A stretch of DNA of 60,589 nt, taken from positions 1 to 60,589 of the forward strand of contig NZ_JNCF01000014.1 in the NCBI RefSeq assembly GCF_000770585.1, written 5' to 3'. Of the stretch, positions 41,320-51,234 are shown piece after piece. The stretch comes from Legionella norrlandica (GTDB lineage Bacteria > Pseudomonadota > Gammaproteobacteria > Legionellales > Legionellaceae). The notes under the pieces are model-generated. The model was not told the origin of the DNA. It ran no database searches and saw nothing but the letters and a program-made list of their open reading frames with translations. The stretch's first letter is position 1; each line of letters starts with the position of its first letter. Position numbers and translations under genes: made by a program.

Positions 41320-42279
41320 ATGGTACCAAAACGAATTTGGTTAGTATTATTTTCTGTATTCTTATTTTTAAGCAGTAATATTTTTGCTTTGGAAAATACA
41401 GAAGAAGATAAAACAGTTCAGCCGGATGAACCAATGGTTGGAAGTTGGGTTTTTACTGGCATGGTTACTAATGAAAGTGGTGAACGGTATGGTTATTTCT
41501 TTCAGGTACAAAGACAAGGTACTGATATTTATGCCAAAACTGCGTTAATTGAAGGACAAACCAATCAATTAATCCTGTTTTATGAAGCGAATGATAAAAT
41601 TGACAGCTCATCGCCTCAAGTCAATTGGCAGGTTGGCCGTTCCTTTATACGCTATAACCCCATTAATGACAGTTGGATTTTTGGGGTGAAAGTAGAAAAT
41701 GAAAAGGGATTCAATTTTAAAGTAGACATGCTAAAGCAGGACAATAAAGACGTTGAAACGTTAGTATTAAGGCCTGGAGTAGAACTTCAAACGTTACAAA
41801 CTAGTCGCTTGAATGGACATATACACATAGGGAAGGAGAATAAAGAGCAGTTTGTAACAGGCAATAACGCCTGGTTTGGGAAGTTATGGTTTAGCAAGGA
41901 TCAAAATTCTCCTCATGACATCAGCACAATTTTTTGTAGATTAAGCAATGATAATGGATTTTATTCCGCCAACCTCAAGGAAGCAGATGCCACTGGTGCT
42001 GCGATAGCAGGATGGCGCGATCCAGCAGGAAATAATATAAAAATGTCTCAGTTTGTTTCTATTAAAACATTAACGGATAATCAATGTTTACTTAGCGTAG
42101 GTTTACCGAAGCTAAAATTAAGACTGATAAACACTTTAAAACAAGAGGAAAACGCTCCTCTCACAGTGGCAGGTTTTTCTGCTGAAAATCCAAAAGGCTT
42201 TTGTTTCATAACCAAGCAAATTTTTAATCAGGTTAAAGAATCGGCAGTAGAATCTGCTATAAATAGACCTCTTGCATAA
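41320..42279 (+). CDS. Exported protein of unknown function in the msbA-lpxK operon
   Basis: A 319-aa precursor with a signal peptide (PKRIWLVLFSVFLFLSSNIFA, cut before LENTEE). The mature protein is strand-rich. Its opening GSWVFTGMVTNESGERYGYFFQVQRQG recalls lipocalin-like or AttH/CrtC-type beta-barrel proteins, but similarity is too slight to assign. The start is the ATG at 41320, one base after the lpxK stop. Tight coupling to lipid A genes suggests an envelope role. The C-terminus ends NRPLA. Confidence 0.65.
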   Translation: MVPKRIWLVLFSVFLFLSSNIFALENTEEDKTVQPDEPMVGSWVFTGMVTNESGERYGYFFQVQRQGTDIYAKTALIEGQTNQLILFYEANDKIDSSSPQVNWQVGRSFIRYNPINDSWIFGVKVENEKGFNFKVDMLKQDNKDVETLVLRPGVELQTLQTSRLNGHIHIGKENKEQFVTGNNAWFGKLWFSKDQNSPHDISTIFCRLSNDNGFYSANLKEADATGAAIAGWRDPAGNNIKMSQFVSIKTLTDNQCLLSVGLPKLKLRLINTLKQEENAPLTVAGFSAENPKGFCFITKQIFNQVKESAVESAINRPLA

Positions 42280-42315
42280 TCATAGCATTTTATTGTTTTA
42301 TGGCAGTGGGGATGC

Positions 42316-43530
42316 TTACGACTTTTCTGGAAGAAAGCAAGCGAATAAGCTTGCTAATACCATAGCTAAAGGAATGATTAAAAGAGCCAGTTGATAGTCA
42401 CTTAAGCTATAGTGGCTTTGGTGGCTGCTAAGCCTATCTAAAATAAAGCCTATTAGTGGTTGCAGTAAGGGAGCTGAGAGCATAGCCAAGGTATTAGTGA
42501 AACCGGTACATGTAGATAAAAATTCTGGGGGAGCTAATTCATTGGCAATGGAATAAGCAAGCATATAAGCACCACAACTTAGACCAATAGAAAACATTAA
42601 GAAACTTACTAATAGAGTATTTTCAGTTGGCCAATATAAAACAAGCAATAATAGCCCCGCGGTGAGCAAACAGGATAAATGGATAAGAGGTTTACGTTTA
42701 CTAAGATGCATTGAAATCTGACCCAATAAAGGACAACTTAAACCAGCACCCAATAAGATCATGGATGTTACTATACTTGCTGTTTTGATAGTGCAATGAA
42801 GTTTTAACTGGAGAAAAGGGACTGCCCACATGGCGCCAAATACAGTGATGACTGAGAACTCCAGACAAACAAAAAGACCATTAAACCAGGCTAATTTATT
42901 TTTTAAAATTGGAATAATTTGTTGCTTATATTGTTGCGGAAAATTAGAGAGGGGCTTACTGCTTGGAATATATAACCAGCATAAGCCAGCAATCAGGCAT
43001 CCAACGATTCCTGCTGCAATAATAAAAGAACGCCAACCTAAGTGGCTGATTAAGGATCCCATGCCAATCATTCCTAAAACAGTGACAGTGAATCCTAACG
43101 TTTCTGATAGACCTATCATAAAAGCATATTGTTTTAAGGGAAAATGTTGGCGTAATAAATGACTTAAACCGATAAAAGCGAAAGCAGAACCGGCACCAAT
43201 GACAAGGCGCCCAAGAAAAAGGGTAGGCAGACTATATCCTGAAGCGAATATAAAACACCCAGTGGCGCATAAGGCAGCATTAATTGATAACAGTATTCGT
43301 GTATTGTAGCGATCAAAAAGAATTCCAACTGGAATTTGGAAAGAAGTATAGACATAATAAAAAGCACTGCTTAAAAGGCCTGCACTCAGAGCGGAGATAT
43401 TTTCTTCATGCATGATGGCACCCACAATGATCCCTGAGGATAATTGCAAGAAAAATTGGAACAATAAAAAAAATACGCCTACCAACCAAATGGTAATTCG
43501 TTTTGTTTTAGTTGCAGATGAGTTGTTCAA
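42316..43530 (-). CDS. Major facilitator superfamily transporter
   Basis: A 404-aa inner-membrane protein with 12 hydrophobic segments. The MFS loop 2-3 signature reads PVGILFDRYNTR near residue 68. The sequence resembles the many MFS carriers of Legionella that move amino acids, nucleosides or siderophores, but the substrate cannot be read. It is convergent with the lpxK operon (36-bp gap). Confidence 0.85.
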   Translation of the reverse strand: MNNSSATKTKRITIWLVGVFFLLFQFFLQLSSGIIVGAIMHEENISALSAGLLSSAFYYVYTSFQIPVGILFDRYNTRILLSINAALCATGCFIFASGYSLPTLFLGRLVIGAGSAFAFIGLSHLLRQHFPLKQYAFMIGLSETLGFTVTVLGMIGMGSLISHLGWRSFIIAAGIVGCLIAGLCWLYIPSSKPLSNFPQQYKQQIIPILKNKLAWFNGLFVCLEFSVITVFGAMWAVPFLQLKLHCTIKTASIVTSMILLGAGLSCPLLGQISMHLSKRKPLIHLSCLLTAGLLLLVLYWPTENTLLVSFLMFSIGLSCGAYMLAYSIANELAPPEFLSTCTGFTNTLAMLSAPLLQPLIGFILDRLSSHQSHYSLSDYQLALLIIPLAMVLASLFACFLPEKS

Positions 43531-43666
43531 ATTAATTCATATTTCAAGAAAAAGAAAGCGACTAAATATATAGCATTGTGGCACTGGTGTAAATTTTTAA
43601 TCGAAGCTTGCACAGTAGGTTTTAACTGCTTTTTCTAGGATAATACAAGGTCCAATTCTCTATTTC

Positions 43667-46600
43667 TTACTGAGATAGCCGGTTTTCCTTTCTATTTTCA
43701 CAAAAGCCAAACCAACTTACAATCCATTGGCATAAAGATTGTTTTAGCTGGGCATGTTCTGGTTGGAACATGGAAAATTTCCCAAGTGGGCTCAGTGGTT
43801 GAGATAATTGTCTCAGTGCCCTTATTTCTTTAGAGAATAATTCACCAGTCTTTCTTGGATTATTACTGTTTATTTTAGAGTTTAGTGATTTAATAATGCT
43901 ATCTAGATATGCAGAATATTTACTTAATGAGGATTGTTTTATTATCTCTTTTAATTTTGATTTTGCGCTGTTTTCATTAGTATAACCCAGTGCTTGGGCA
44001 ACATCTTTTTTTAATTGCTTTCCATTGCTATTAACGAAGAGAGCATACTGAAGAACATATATTTCTTCTTTGGTTTTTGCAGACTTAATCAGATTTAAAT
44101 AGTGTTTGGTTCGTATTTTTCCTCTCTCGTAATCAAAGTAATAAGATAAATAGCTTAAAGTGGCATTACGGTGACCAAAATAGCTTGTAATCCCTTTAAC
44201 AGCTTTATTTTTTAAAGTTTTAAGTAAATCTTCTTGTAGCAATTTTTCATTAGAGACTGGTTTAATCGTTTTTTCTTCTTTATTAGGCTTATTTAATTCA
44301 CCTGGCTGTCCTAGTTCTTCTTTTTTTGGAATTCTTTTAAGGGAGTTAATGTGGAATTGAATTTCTGGTATAACAAAAGTAATAGGTAATTTTGCTTGGG
44401 TTAACGCTAAGTCTAATGTAGAAACGGTGTCTTTAAAATCCAGTTGTACTTGAGTCGATGAGATTTCTAATGATTTTTGCCCAAGATTATATTGCTTCAT
44501 TAATGAAAAAATATGAAGCTCTTGCTCGCATACGGCTTTAAACCGAGGATTATTGGCTAGTCTATTCAAAAGTTCACTATGTTCCTCTGTCAAATAGTCA
44601 GGAACAATATCATATTCAGCCATTAAAGCTTTAATCTGTGCAAATTGCATAACTATATTTGGGTTTTCAATTGGGTCCTTCAAATCAATTTTGGATTCAA
44701 TTATGGTAGAATGACAAGCAGTGAAAATTTTATGTATTCTATCAAGACCCTCATAAAATTTCTTATTGCTCAATGCATGACGATAGATATGACCATTTAA
44801 ATTAACCCCATTGTTAATCATTTTTAACTCAATCGAACTAAGAGTTTCCTGAATTAAGTCAAAATAAGGTGCTGCTAGTTGGTGAAGTGCTTTTGGATCT
44901 TCGGATAATCCCTGCAGGAGAGTGAATAGATGAGGTCTGAGATCTTCTTTTTCATAATGGGTCTCTACAGCTTCTATGTAAGCTTGGATAATTTTCTTAT
45001 GATTGCAATCAATTTGTTTTTGAATTTCAAGTGAGAGTTCTTCTTTAGTGCAGCAAGCCAATATATTAGCAATAATTGCCCATTCCCCTTGATTTAGAGC
45101 TTTTTGAATTAATGAGTCTAAAGAATATTTTTTTTCAATGATATCCAAGATCTTGGGAGTCATTCCTGGATCAGATAAAAGGGCTAGGGTGTCTTTATCG
45201 GGATTTACTGGTAAGGTAGTTTGGTTGAAAAATTTGATGAAATTTTCCACGCTTCTTTCTAATAGCGCTTTTTTTAAAGGGGGAGTAGATAAATAAAGTG
45301 CTGTTTTTTGGAATTTAGGATCATGAATAGAGTTTCTAATAGTTCGCAGTAATTCTGATTTTGGATGATGAATTTTGGCTTTAAGCAACATACTATAAAG
45401 TCTACCGTGAGCGTTTTGATAAATAGCTTCAAAAATACTTGCTGAAGAGGGTTCGTCAAATAATTGTTTAACCGCATCACATATCTCTTTTTCATCAAGC
45501 TGTAAATCCCTACTTAATAAAGCATTCGCTACAGCTGCTTGTTTCTGCTCACAACTGCAGATGAATAATTCTTTGAAATTAATTCCAAAATCGACATCAG
45601 AGTTTATAAAGAGCTCTAAAATGCTAATATGTCCTTTTTTTATGGCTTCCTTGAATTGCTCTGACAGTGGGAGAGTAAACTGTGTTGTGGATGTAATTTT
45701 TTTCTTTGCTAAAAGAGTCTTTACTACCTCTTGATTGTCATAGATGAAAGCGGCTTCGAATATTTTTAGATAAATCTCATCTGATAAGGTAATATTTTTG
45801 TTTAATAAGCCATTTATTGCTTTGAAAAAGTTATTTTCCAGTAAAGCTTTTATTAAATTTGTTTCTTGGGTCAAATCAGGATAATTTTTAAGTAAATGAA
45901 AAACACCTAATTCATTTTTTGATTCAATTAACTCCCCAAGCAATTGCTTTAACTCCAAATTGGTCAAAGTGATTGGGCTTGCCAGCGCATTGGCAAGTTT
46001 GAAAAGTTTATGATGGAAACAATATTTGATAAACTCTTTTTGTTCCGCTTCAACCAGTGTTAATCTAAAAGTGCCGGCTGATAATTGATCAGCTTCAGCA
46101 TTCAGTTTAGCTAAATGATTATCCCTTGTCCTGGGGTCAGTTTGTTTTACCCAATCTTGAAATAAAGTATCAAATAACTTTGGATCTGTTTCTCTAAATT
46201 GTTTAATAATCGTCTGGCAATTAAAGTTTAAAGCGTTCTCAAGAACTATCTTTCTAATTTGATGATTAGCTTGGACAATGCAATTTTCGATAATGGAGAA
46301 ATCATTGTTATCAAGGCTTATGTAAAAAAGAGTTTTAATATATTTTGTATTATTCAGAATATTAAAACCTAATTGAACTAGTACCGAGAGAATGGTGTAA
46401 TTTTCTTCTTTGATAGCTGTTTGATAAAGATAATCCAGAGTATCTGGATCTATAATTTCCTGTCGTTTTGCGAGTTGCTGTTGCAGAAATAGAGAAATGT
46501 CAATATTTTCTGAGAGAATTGCTTCCAACAGTGCTGATTGGATGATTTTTGATTTAATATTATTTTTCCAAGCCTTTTTTATATGCGTATTTTTACCTAG

Positions 46601-48184
46601 TATTATTAGGGCATTGATGAGTGGAACAGGGCCAATTTTAGTTTCGAGATCTAGGGATTCATAGGAGTTTTTATCAATATGTTCCCCAATTTGTTGTTGG
46701 CTTTGTTGGTAATAAGCCCGTATATATAATTCAAATATTGTTTTATCAAGACGTTGAGCACAAACATTTATTAATTCCGGCTCGTCAAAATTCACAGTAA
46801 AGCCATTTTGGAAAAGAGTTTCCAGAGTTATTGCATTAATTTTTTGTAAAAGCTCTTTATCGAATACAGAAGGAAGATCCTTAAAATTAATTTTTCTTTT
46901 TATTAGCTGGTTAATTAATAATTTTAAGGCATAGTGTTGATTAAACATCGCTGTCATTTGAATCTGAGCTATCAATTGTTGAGTAGAAAGAGTCTTAAGG
47001 AATCTTTCATAAGTTTCTGGTGGAGATTCGCTGTTGATTAAACCAAGAAGCTTAAGATGATTATAATTAGTAAATGTTTGGTCTGTATTGCTAAGGCCAA
47101 ATCGGTCAAACAAGTGAAGGAAGTAATCATTGTTTTGTACTTTCTTCATTACAGCAATATTGTTTTTATGCAATATGTCAAAAGATTTTTGCAAGGCGGT
47201 TTTCAATGCGGATTGTTCCTCATTTGCGATAAAGATTTGCAGATAGTGGTTTATCAAATGCTCTACCATGGCGGTATTGCCAATATTAATATGCAGATCA
47301 ATACTCACTAATAAGGTATTTTTTAATTTTTCTGTTTTGGGTTGTTTTAATAAAAGCTCATTAAATTCAGGTCTTAAATATTCAACAGTCAGGTTATTCC
47401 AGTCCATACAATTATTAGAAGCAAGATAAACTAAGGTATCGATATCTCGTGCGCATGCTGCAAATTCAGTAGATTGATAAGTGGTATCACCCAAGGCCAA
47501 TATGCGTTTTTTATCTGACTCATTGAAAAAGGCAATTTGGCGTAATTGCTTTGCACTGGGATAATTTACTGGCTGTGCATCCATTTTGGTAAAGACACGA
47601 ATGGACAAGCCATAAAGATCCTTAGGGTAGCGGAAACATTTTGTTAATTCCTGCAGGACTTCTTTGGGAGAATGAAATTCCTTAGGCTTTTGATTGGAAT
47701 TGGGGTCATAAATAAAATAAGTGTCATGCTTATAAAATATACTGATAGCATGGCTCTGACTTAATATAAGATAACCTCTGTTATTGAAAGTAACCGCACT
47801 TAAAATGTCTTCCCATTTTTTTGCATCGGTGATAAGGCCAAAATTAAACTCATTCTTAATGGGTTTGTTATCAATAGTAATGACTTTGTCTATATCGCCT
47901 TGACCTATCTGATAATTCGAATATTGACCAGGACTAAAGGTTTTTTCTATCTGGATAATGAAATCACTGATTTCAGGATCACAGCCAAGTTTGTAATCCT
48001 TAGGTAATTTGCTTAAACGCTCAAGAATATTAAAGAATTCGGTAGTTTTGTTTTCTAACGCATACTTAATATATAGACCAGCAAGGCCGGCACAAACCCC
48101 TTTTTTATTAAGCTCAAAATCAATATTGCGTTTTTGTCTTAAACAAGAGTTAACTGCTGTAATTATTCGGCCTTGATTGATCAT
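43667..48184 (-). CDS. Large candidate effector: YopT-like cysteine protease pattern plus helical repeats
   Basis: A 1505-aa protein without signal peptide or membrane spans. Residues 27-165 carry a cysteine-hydrolase pattern: Cys31 in KKGVCAGLAGLY, His145 in LSQSHAISIF and Asp160 in FIYDPNSNQ. YopT (peptidase family C58) uses Cys139, His258 and Asp274. The spacings here (114 and 15) are close to those of YopT (119 and 16). Residues about 210-1300 form many helix-turn-helix units of ankyrin-like or other alpha-solenoid character. A Pro/Glu/Lys-rich linker (about 1330-1360) and a helical end follow, finishing in a charged tail. I know no named homologue. The long single gene, protease-like head and repeat body suggest a Dot/Icm substrate. 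No PmrA box was found upstream. Confidence 0.7.
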   Translation of the reverse strand: MINQGRIITAVNSCLRQKRNIDFELNKKGVCAGLAGLYIKYALENKTTEFFNILERLSKLPKDYKLGCDPEISDFIIQIEKTFSPGQYSNYQIGQGDIDKVITIDNKPIKNEFNFGLITDAKKWEDILSAVTFNNRGYLILSQSHAISIFYKHDTYFIYDPNSNQKPKEFHSPKEVLQELTKCFRYPKDLYGLSIRVFTKMDAQPVNYPSAKQLRQIAFFNESDKKRILALGDTTYQSTEFAACARDIDTLVYLASNNCMDWNNLTVEYLRPEFNELLLKQPKTEKLKNTLLVSIDLHINIGNTAMVEHLINHYLQIFIANEEQSALKTALQKSFDILHKNNIAVMKKVQNNDYFLHLFDRFGLSNTDQTFTNYNHLKLLGLINSESPPETYERFLKTLSTQQLIAQIQMTAMFNQHYALKLLINQLIKRKINFKDLPSVFDKELLQKINAITLETLFQNGFTVNFDEPELINVCAQRLDKTIFELYIRAYYQQSQQQIGEHIDKNSYESLDLETKIGPVPLINALIILGKNTHIKKAWKNNIKSKIIQSALLEAILSENIDISLFLQQQLAKRQEIIDPDTLDYLYQTAIKEENYTILSVLVQLGFNILNNTKYIKTLFYISLDNNDFSIIENCIVQANHQIRKIVLENALNFNCQTIIKQFRETDPKLFDTLFQDWVKQTDPRTRDNHLAKLNAEADQLSAGTFRLTLVEAEQKEFIKYCFHHKLFKLANALASPITLTNLELKQLLGELIESKNELGVFHLLKNYPDLTQETNLIKALLENNFFKAINGLLNKNITLSDEIYLKIFEAAFIYDNQEVVKTLLAKKKITSTTQFTLPLSEQFKEAIKKGHISILELFINSDVDFGINFKELFICSCEQKQAAVANALLSRDLQLDEKEICDAVKQLFDEPSSASIFEAIYQNAHGRLYSMLLKAKIHHPKSELLRTIRNSIHDPKFQKTALYLSTPPLKKALLERSVENFIKFFNQTTLPVNPDKDTLALLSDPGMTPKILDIIEKKYSLDSLIQKALNQGEWAIIANILACCTKEELSLEIQKQIDCNHKKIIQAYIEAVETHYEKEDLRPHLFTLLQGLSEDPKALHQLAAPYFDLIQETLSSIELKMINNGVNLNGHIYRHALSNKKFYEGLDRIHKIFTACHSTIIESKIDLKDPIENPNIVMQFAQIKALMAEYDIVPDYLTEEHSELLNRLANNPRFKAVCEQELHIFSLMKQYNLGQKSLEISSTQVQLDFKDTVSTLDLALTQAKLPITFVIPEIQFHINSLKRIPKKEELGQPGELNKPNKEEKTIKPVSNEKLLQEDLLKTLKNKAVKGITSYFGHRNATLSYLSYYFDYERGKIRTKHYLNLIKSAKTKEEIYVLQYALFVNSNGKQLKKDVAQALGYTNENSAKSKLKEIIKQSSLSKYSAYLDSIIKSLNSKINSNNPRKTGELFSKEIRALRQLSQPLSPLGKFSMFQPEHAQLKQSLCQWIVSWFGFCENRKENRLSQ

Positions 48185-48327
48185 TTTTAGAAGATAATGG
48201 ATTAAATTGGCGATTATATTTAAGTGATTGCTTTTAACAAAGCAAAATAAGTAGAACTTGAATAATTAATATAGATTTTATTTATTAATTTAATTAAGAT
48301 AATAGTTTATTTTTATTATAAAAAGCC

Positions 48328-49269
48328 ATGAATATAAGGGATTTGCATTATTTTGTTGTTCTAGCCGATACAAAACACTTTGGAGAAGCTGCGAAAAAGT
48401 GTTTTGTAAGCCAGCCTACCTTGAGTATGCAAATAAAAAAACTGGAAGAGGAATTAGATGTTGTTTTATTTGAACGAACTAATAAGCAAGTTCTATTGAC
48501 TGATCACGGTGACAAATTATTAATTTATGCAAGAAAAATATTAATTTTAATAGACGAGATGAAGTGTTTGGCTCGTCAATCAGAAGACCCTTTTTCAGGT
48601 GAATTACGATTGGGAGTAATACCTACTGTATCCCCTTATATGTTGCCCTTGGTAATGCCAGAAACTAGAAAAAAATTTCCTGGTTTAAAAATATGGTTGA
48701 TAGAAGAGCAGACGCACAGGTTAATCAGCAAGCTGGAGAAGGGCGATATAGATGCTGCCATTATGGCTCTACCGATAGAAGGAAATTTTTCCTGTCAAAT
48801 TTTATATGAAGAAAAATTCTATTTTGCTTGCGCGAGCACTCACTCGTTGGCATATGCTAAATCAATCAATATAAATGATTTAATTAACCAGCCTATTATG
48901 TTATTAGAAGAGGGGCATTGCTTAAGAGATCAGGCTATAGCAGTTTGTCAGTTAGCTAAAGCCAATGAAATGGCTGATTTTACTGCAACCAGCTTGGAAA
49001 CACTAAGATTAATGGTGCAGGCGGGAATGGGGGTTACTTTGTTGCCGGCTTTAGCTACATTAGCCAGTTCAACGGATGATATAAGATGTATTCCTTTTGA
49101 TGAGCCAGCTCCATCTCGAAGCATAGGTTTATTTTGGCGTGTTGGGACGCCGAGACAAATTTGTTTTAATGCAATTGCTGAGTTGATAATGGAAATAATA
49201 GAACCTAAATTAGGCAGTGTTCCTGAAGTTATTTTAAGCAACCGTATGAATTTTAACGAGCATCCCTAA
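48328..49269 (+). CDS. oxyR: Peroxide-sensing LysR-family regulator OxyR
   Basis: LysR-type transcription factor of 313 aa. The N-terminal winged helix has the family start MNIRDLHYFVVLADTKHFGEAAKKCFVSQPTLSMQIKKLE. The redox cysteines of OxyR are present as Cys198 (EEGHCLRDQA) and Cys207 (AVCQLA), the same nine-residue spacing as Cys199/Cys208 of E. coli OxyR. In Legionella OxyR homologues also affect competence genes. Its end overlaps the convergent csiV gene by 36 bp. Confidence 0.95.
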   Translation: MNIRDLHYFVVLADTKHFGEAAKKCFVSQPTLSMQIKKLEEELDVVLFERTNKQVLLTDHGDKLLIYARKILILIDEMKCLARQSEDPFSGELRLGVIPTVSPYMLPLVMPETRKKFPGLKIWLIEEQTHRLISKLEKGDIDAAIMALPIEGNFSCQILYEEKFYFACASTHSLAYAKSININDLINQPIMLLEEGHCLRDQAIAVCQLAKANEMADFTATSLETLRLMVQAGMGVTLLPALATLASSTDDIRCIPFDEPAPSRSIGLFWRVGTPRQICFNAIAELIMEIIEPKLGSVPEVILSNRMNFNEHP

Positions 49270-49785
49270 CTGTGGATGATCAAGATAATAGATAGTACTG
49301 CCTTTTAAACGTTGTTTTTGAGAAACAGAAAAAGAAGCTCCCTGATTACCGGGGGGTGAACATTGTAGTTCTGCTTCTAGTAGATAGTAGTTACTTTGAC
49401 GTACTTTGAGAGTCCCTTGAATTTGCCATCCATTATGATTGATCTTGGGTAAGGCAACCATACTATTACTTTGTGCAGGCTGTCTCCATGAATAGTGCCC
49501 CATGACTTGAAATCGTGATTTACGACTTAAAAGGTAATATTGATCACGCAATTTCGATTGGGAAGGTGGCAATAGAGTGTACGATCCGTGTTGTTTATTA
49601 GTGCTCGGATGCAGCATAATTACCTCTTTACCAAGAGGAATTAATGGAGTAGAGGGATCAAGTTTTATATTATTAATACTGTCTTGTGGTTGAGCAAAAA
49701 GTATTAAATCGATTTGATAACTTGCTTTCGCAAATGCAAGCGCTGAGCATAATATACTGATTGCTATTATAAATAATCTAGTCAT
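49234..49785 (-). CDS. csiV: CsiV-family periplasmic protein
   Basis: A 183-aa precursor with a signal peptide (cut near AFAKAS). The pattern fits the CsiV family: YQIDLILFAQ at the mature start, the central MGHYSWRQPAQ, the strand NGWQIQGTLKVRQSNYYLLEAELQC, and the closing IYYLDHPQLGMLVKIHTV. Vibrio CsiV binds peptidoglycan and is needed for cell-shape integrity under certain stresses; the role in Legionella is inferred. The 3' end overlaps oxyR by 36 bp (convergent). Confidence 0.8.
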   Translation of the reverse strand: MTRLFIIAISILCSALAFAKASYQIDLILFAQPQDSINNIKLDPSTPLIPLGKEVIMLHPSTNKQHGSYTLLPPSQSKLRDQYYLLSRKSRFQVMGHYSWRQPAQSNSMVALPKINHNGWQIQGTLKVRQSNYYLLEAELQCSPPGNQGASFSVSQKQRLKGSTIYYLDHPQLGMLVKIHTVA

Positions 49786-49904
49786 AATAATATTATTATT
49801 GTTTTTCTCAGGGTGTCCGCTTCCTCACGGTCGCGGCTTAGTTAATAATTTTTTATTCTCTACGTATTATACTCATCTCAAAAGAATAAGAAATGGAATT
49901 CCTG

Positions 49905-50978
49905 TTATTCGACAACAATTTTTGGAAACTTATCGGCATAATTTATCGGCTTTTTGCTCAGTTCAATGGCTGTTTTCATAGAGGTTTTAATAAAGGCGTC
50001 AGTCAGTAAATTAGAGAAATGTATTGAAGTGGGTATGCCTTCATCACAATGTTTCCTGATATGGCTGTCTAAAGGTAATTGACCTAGTAATTTGCATTGA
50101 TAAGCGTCACATAAAGCTTCTGCTCCTCCTTTACCAAAAATTGCTTCCTGATGGCCGCATTGACTACAGATGTGAGTGGACATGTTCTCTATGACTCCCA
50201 ACACGTCAATTCCAGTTCTGGAAAACATAGTGATTGCTTTCTGGGCATCTAAGGTCGCTACATTTTGTGGAGTGGTAACCACTATTGCAGCAGTTAAAGG
50301 GATTTTTTGTACCAATGTTAATTGAATATCCCCAGTTCCTGGAGGTAAGTCGATAAATAAATAATCGAGTTCATCCCAAAGAGTAATATCTAACATTTGG
50401 ATTAAAGATTTGGCAAGCATGGGGCCTCTCCAAATCAACGCTTGATTGTTATCAGTAAGATACCCAATAGACATGGCTTGCATGCCATGTGCTTCGACTG
50501 GTACATAACAATTGTCTTTCACTTGTAGCGGGCTGGTTTTGCCAAGCATTAAAGGGATGCTGGGGCCGTAGATATCGGCATCCAAAATACCAACTCGAGC
50601 ACCAAGTTTTGCCAAAGCTGCTGCAAGATTGACTGTCACAGTAGATTTGCCAACCCCCCCCTTCCCGGAAGCGACTGCAATGGTATTTTTTACACCTCGA
50701 AGTGCTTTCCCTGTCAGTTGGGTTTTGTGTGCCTTTATGAATTGTTTGAAGGTGATAGTAATCTGGTGATTAGGATACTTTTGTTGCAGAGCTTCAATTA
50801 CTATCGGTTTATAACTGGTTTCTAGCAAACTGATAGGGTATCCGGCAGTTAGATTAATATGAATGGTATGCTCAGTACAGATGGTTTGGTACTGGAGGTT
50901 CATCTCTTTTCCATTGAGATCAAGAAATGGTTCCTTTAAGGAATCAATTAGCTTAATTATATTCTCTTCAATCGTCAT
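49905..50978 (-). CDS. mrp: Mrp/ApbC-family iron-sulfur cluster carrier ATPase
   Basis: A 357-aa P-loop NTPase with an N-terminal MIP18-like domain (residues about 1-80). The deviant Walker A is GKGGVGKSTV, the switch region DADIYGPSIP, and the family segment DLPPGTGDIQLTL. A CxxC pair sits in HICSQCGHQE and bridges an Fe-S cluster in the dimer. Mrp proteins deliver Fe-S clusters to target enzymes. Downstream lies csiV after 119 bp; a 146-bp MITE-like repeat lies 32 bp before its start. Confidence 0.94.
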   Translation of the reverse strand: MTIEENIIKLIDSLKEPFLDLNGKEMNLQYQTICTEHTIHINLTAGYPISLLETSYKPIVIEALQQKYPNHQITITFKQFIKAHKTQLTGKALRGVKNTIAVASGKGGVGKSTVTVNLAAALAKLGARVGILDADIYGPSIPLMLGKTSPLQVKDNCYVPVEAHGMQAMSIGYLTDNNQALIWRGPMLAKSLIQMLDITLWDELDYLFIDLPPGTGDIQLTLVQKIPLTAAIVVTTPQNVATLDAQKAITMFSRTGIDVLGVIENMSTHICSQCGHQEAIFGKGGAEALCDAYQCKLLGQLPLDSHIRKHCDEGIPTSIHFSNLLTDAFIKTSMKTAIELSKKPINYADKFPKIVVE

Positions 50979-51010
50979 TTTCTTAACCTAATCTGAAAAT
51001 AAATCGGTAA

Positions 51011-51156
51011 TAGACTTCTTTCGAAACTCGCTGCCATGAGAGAAGTGCGAGGAGAAACGGAGCGCAGAACCGCAGTGTACACGTTAGTACATGAGGATTC
51101 GAGCACCGTATCGACAAAGCAATTCTCCATGGCAGTAGAGTTTCGAAAGAAATCTA
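51011..51156. mobile_element. MITE-like 146-bp repeat, copy 2
   Basis: Same element as 18683-18828, same length and orientation, with four substitutions (97% identity). One of them lies in the right terminal repeat (AATCTA for AGTCTA). It lies between the mrp start and the end of the AddA-like gene. A further hairpin (TTGTTGCTA / TAGCGACAA, 51170-51192) follows it. Confidence 0.75.
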
Positions 51157-51234
51157 ATGATAACTTAGGTTGTTGCTAATCACTAGCGACAATTATCATC
51201 TGTTTAGGCAAAATCAGGATATTTATTATGCCAA

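Noticed and set aside
48270-48300. PmrA-like repeat upstream of the 1505-aa gene
   Set aside because: The two TTAAT half-sites are 9 bp apart instead of 11, and the sequence is simply AT-rich.
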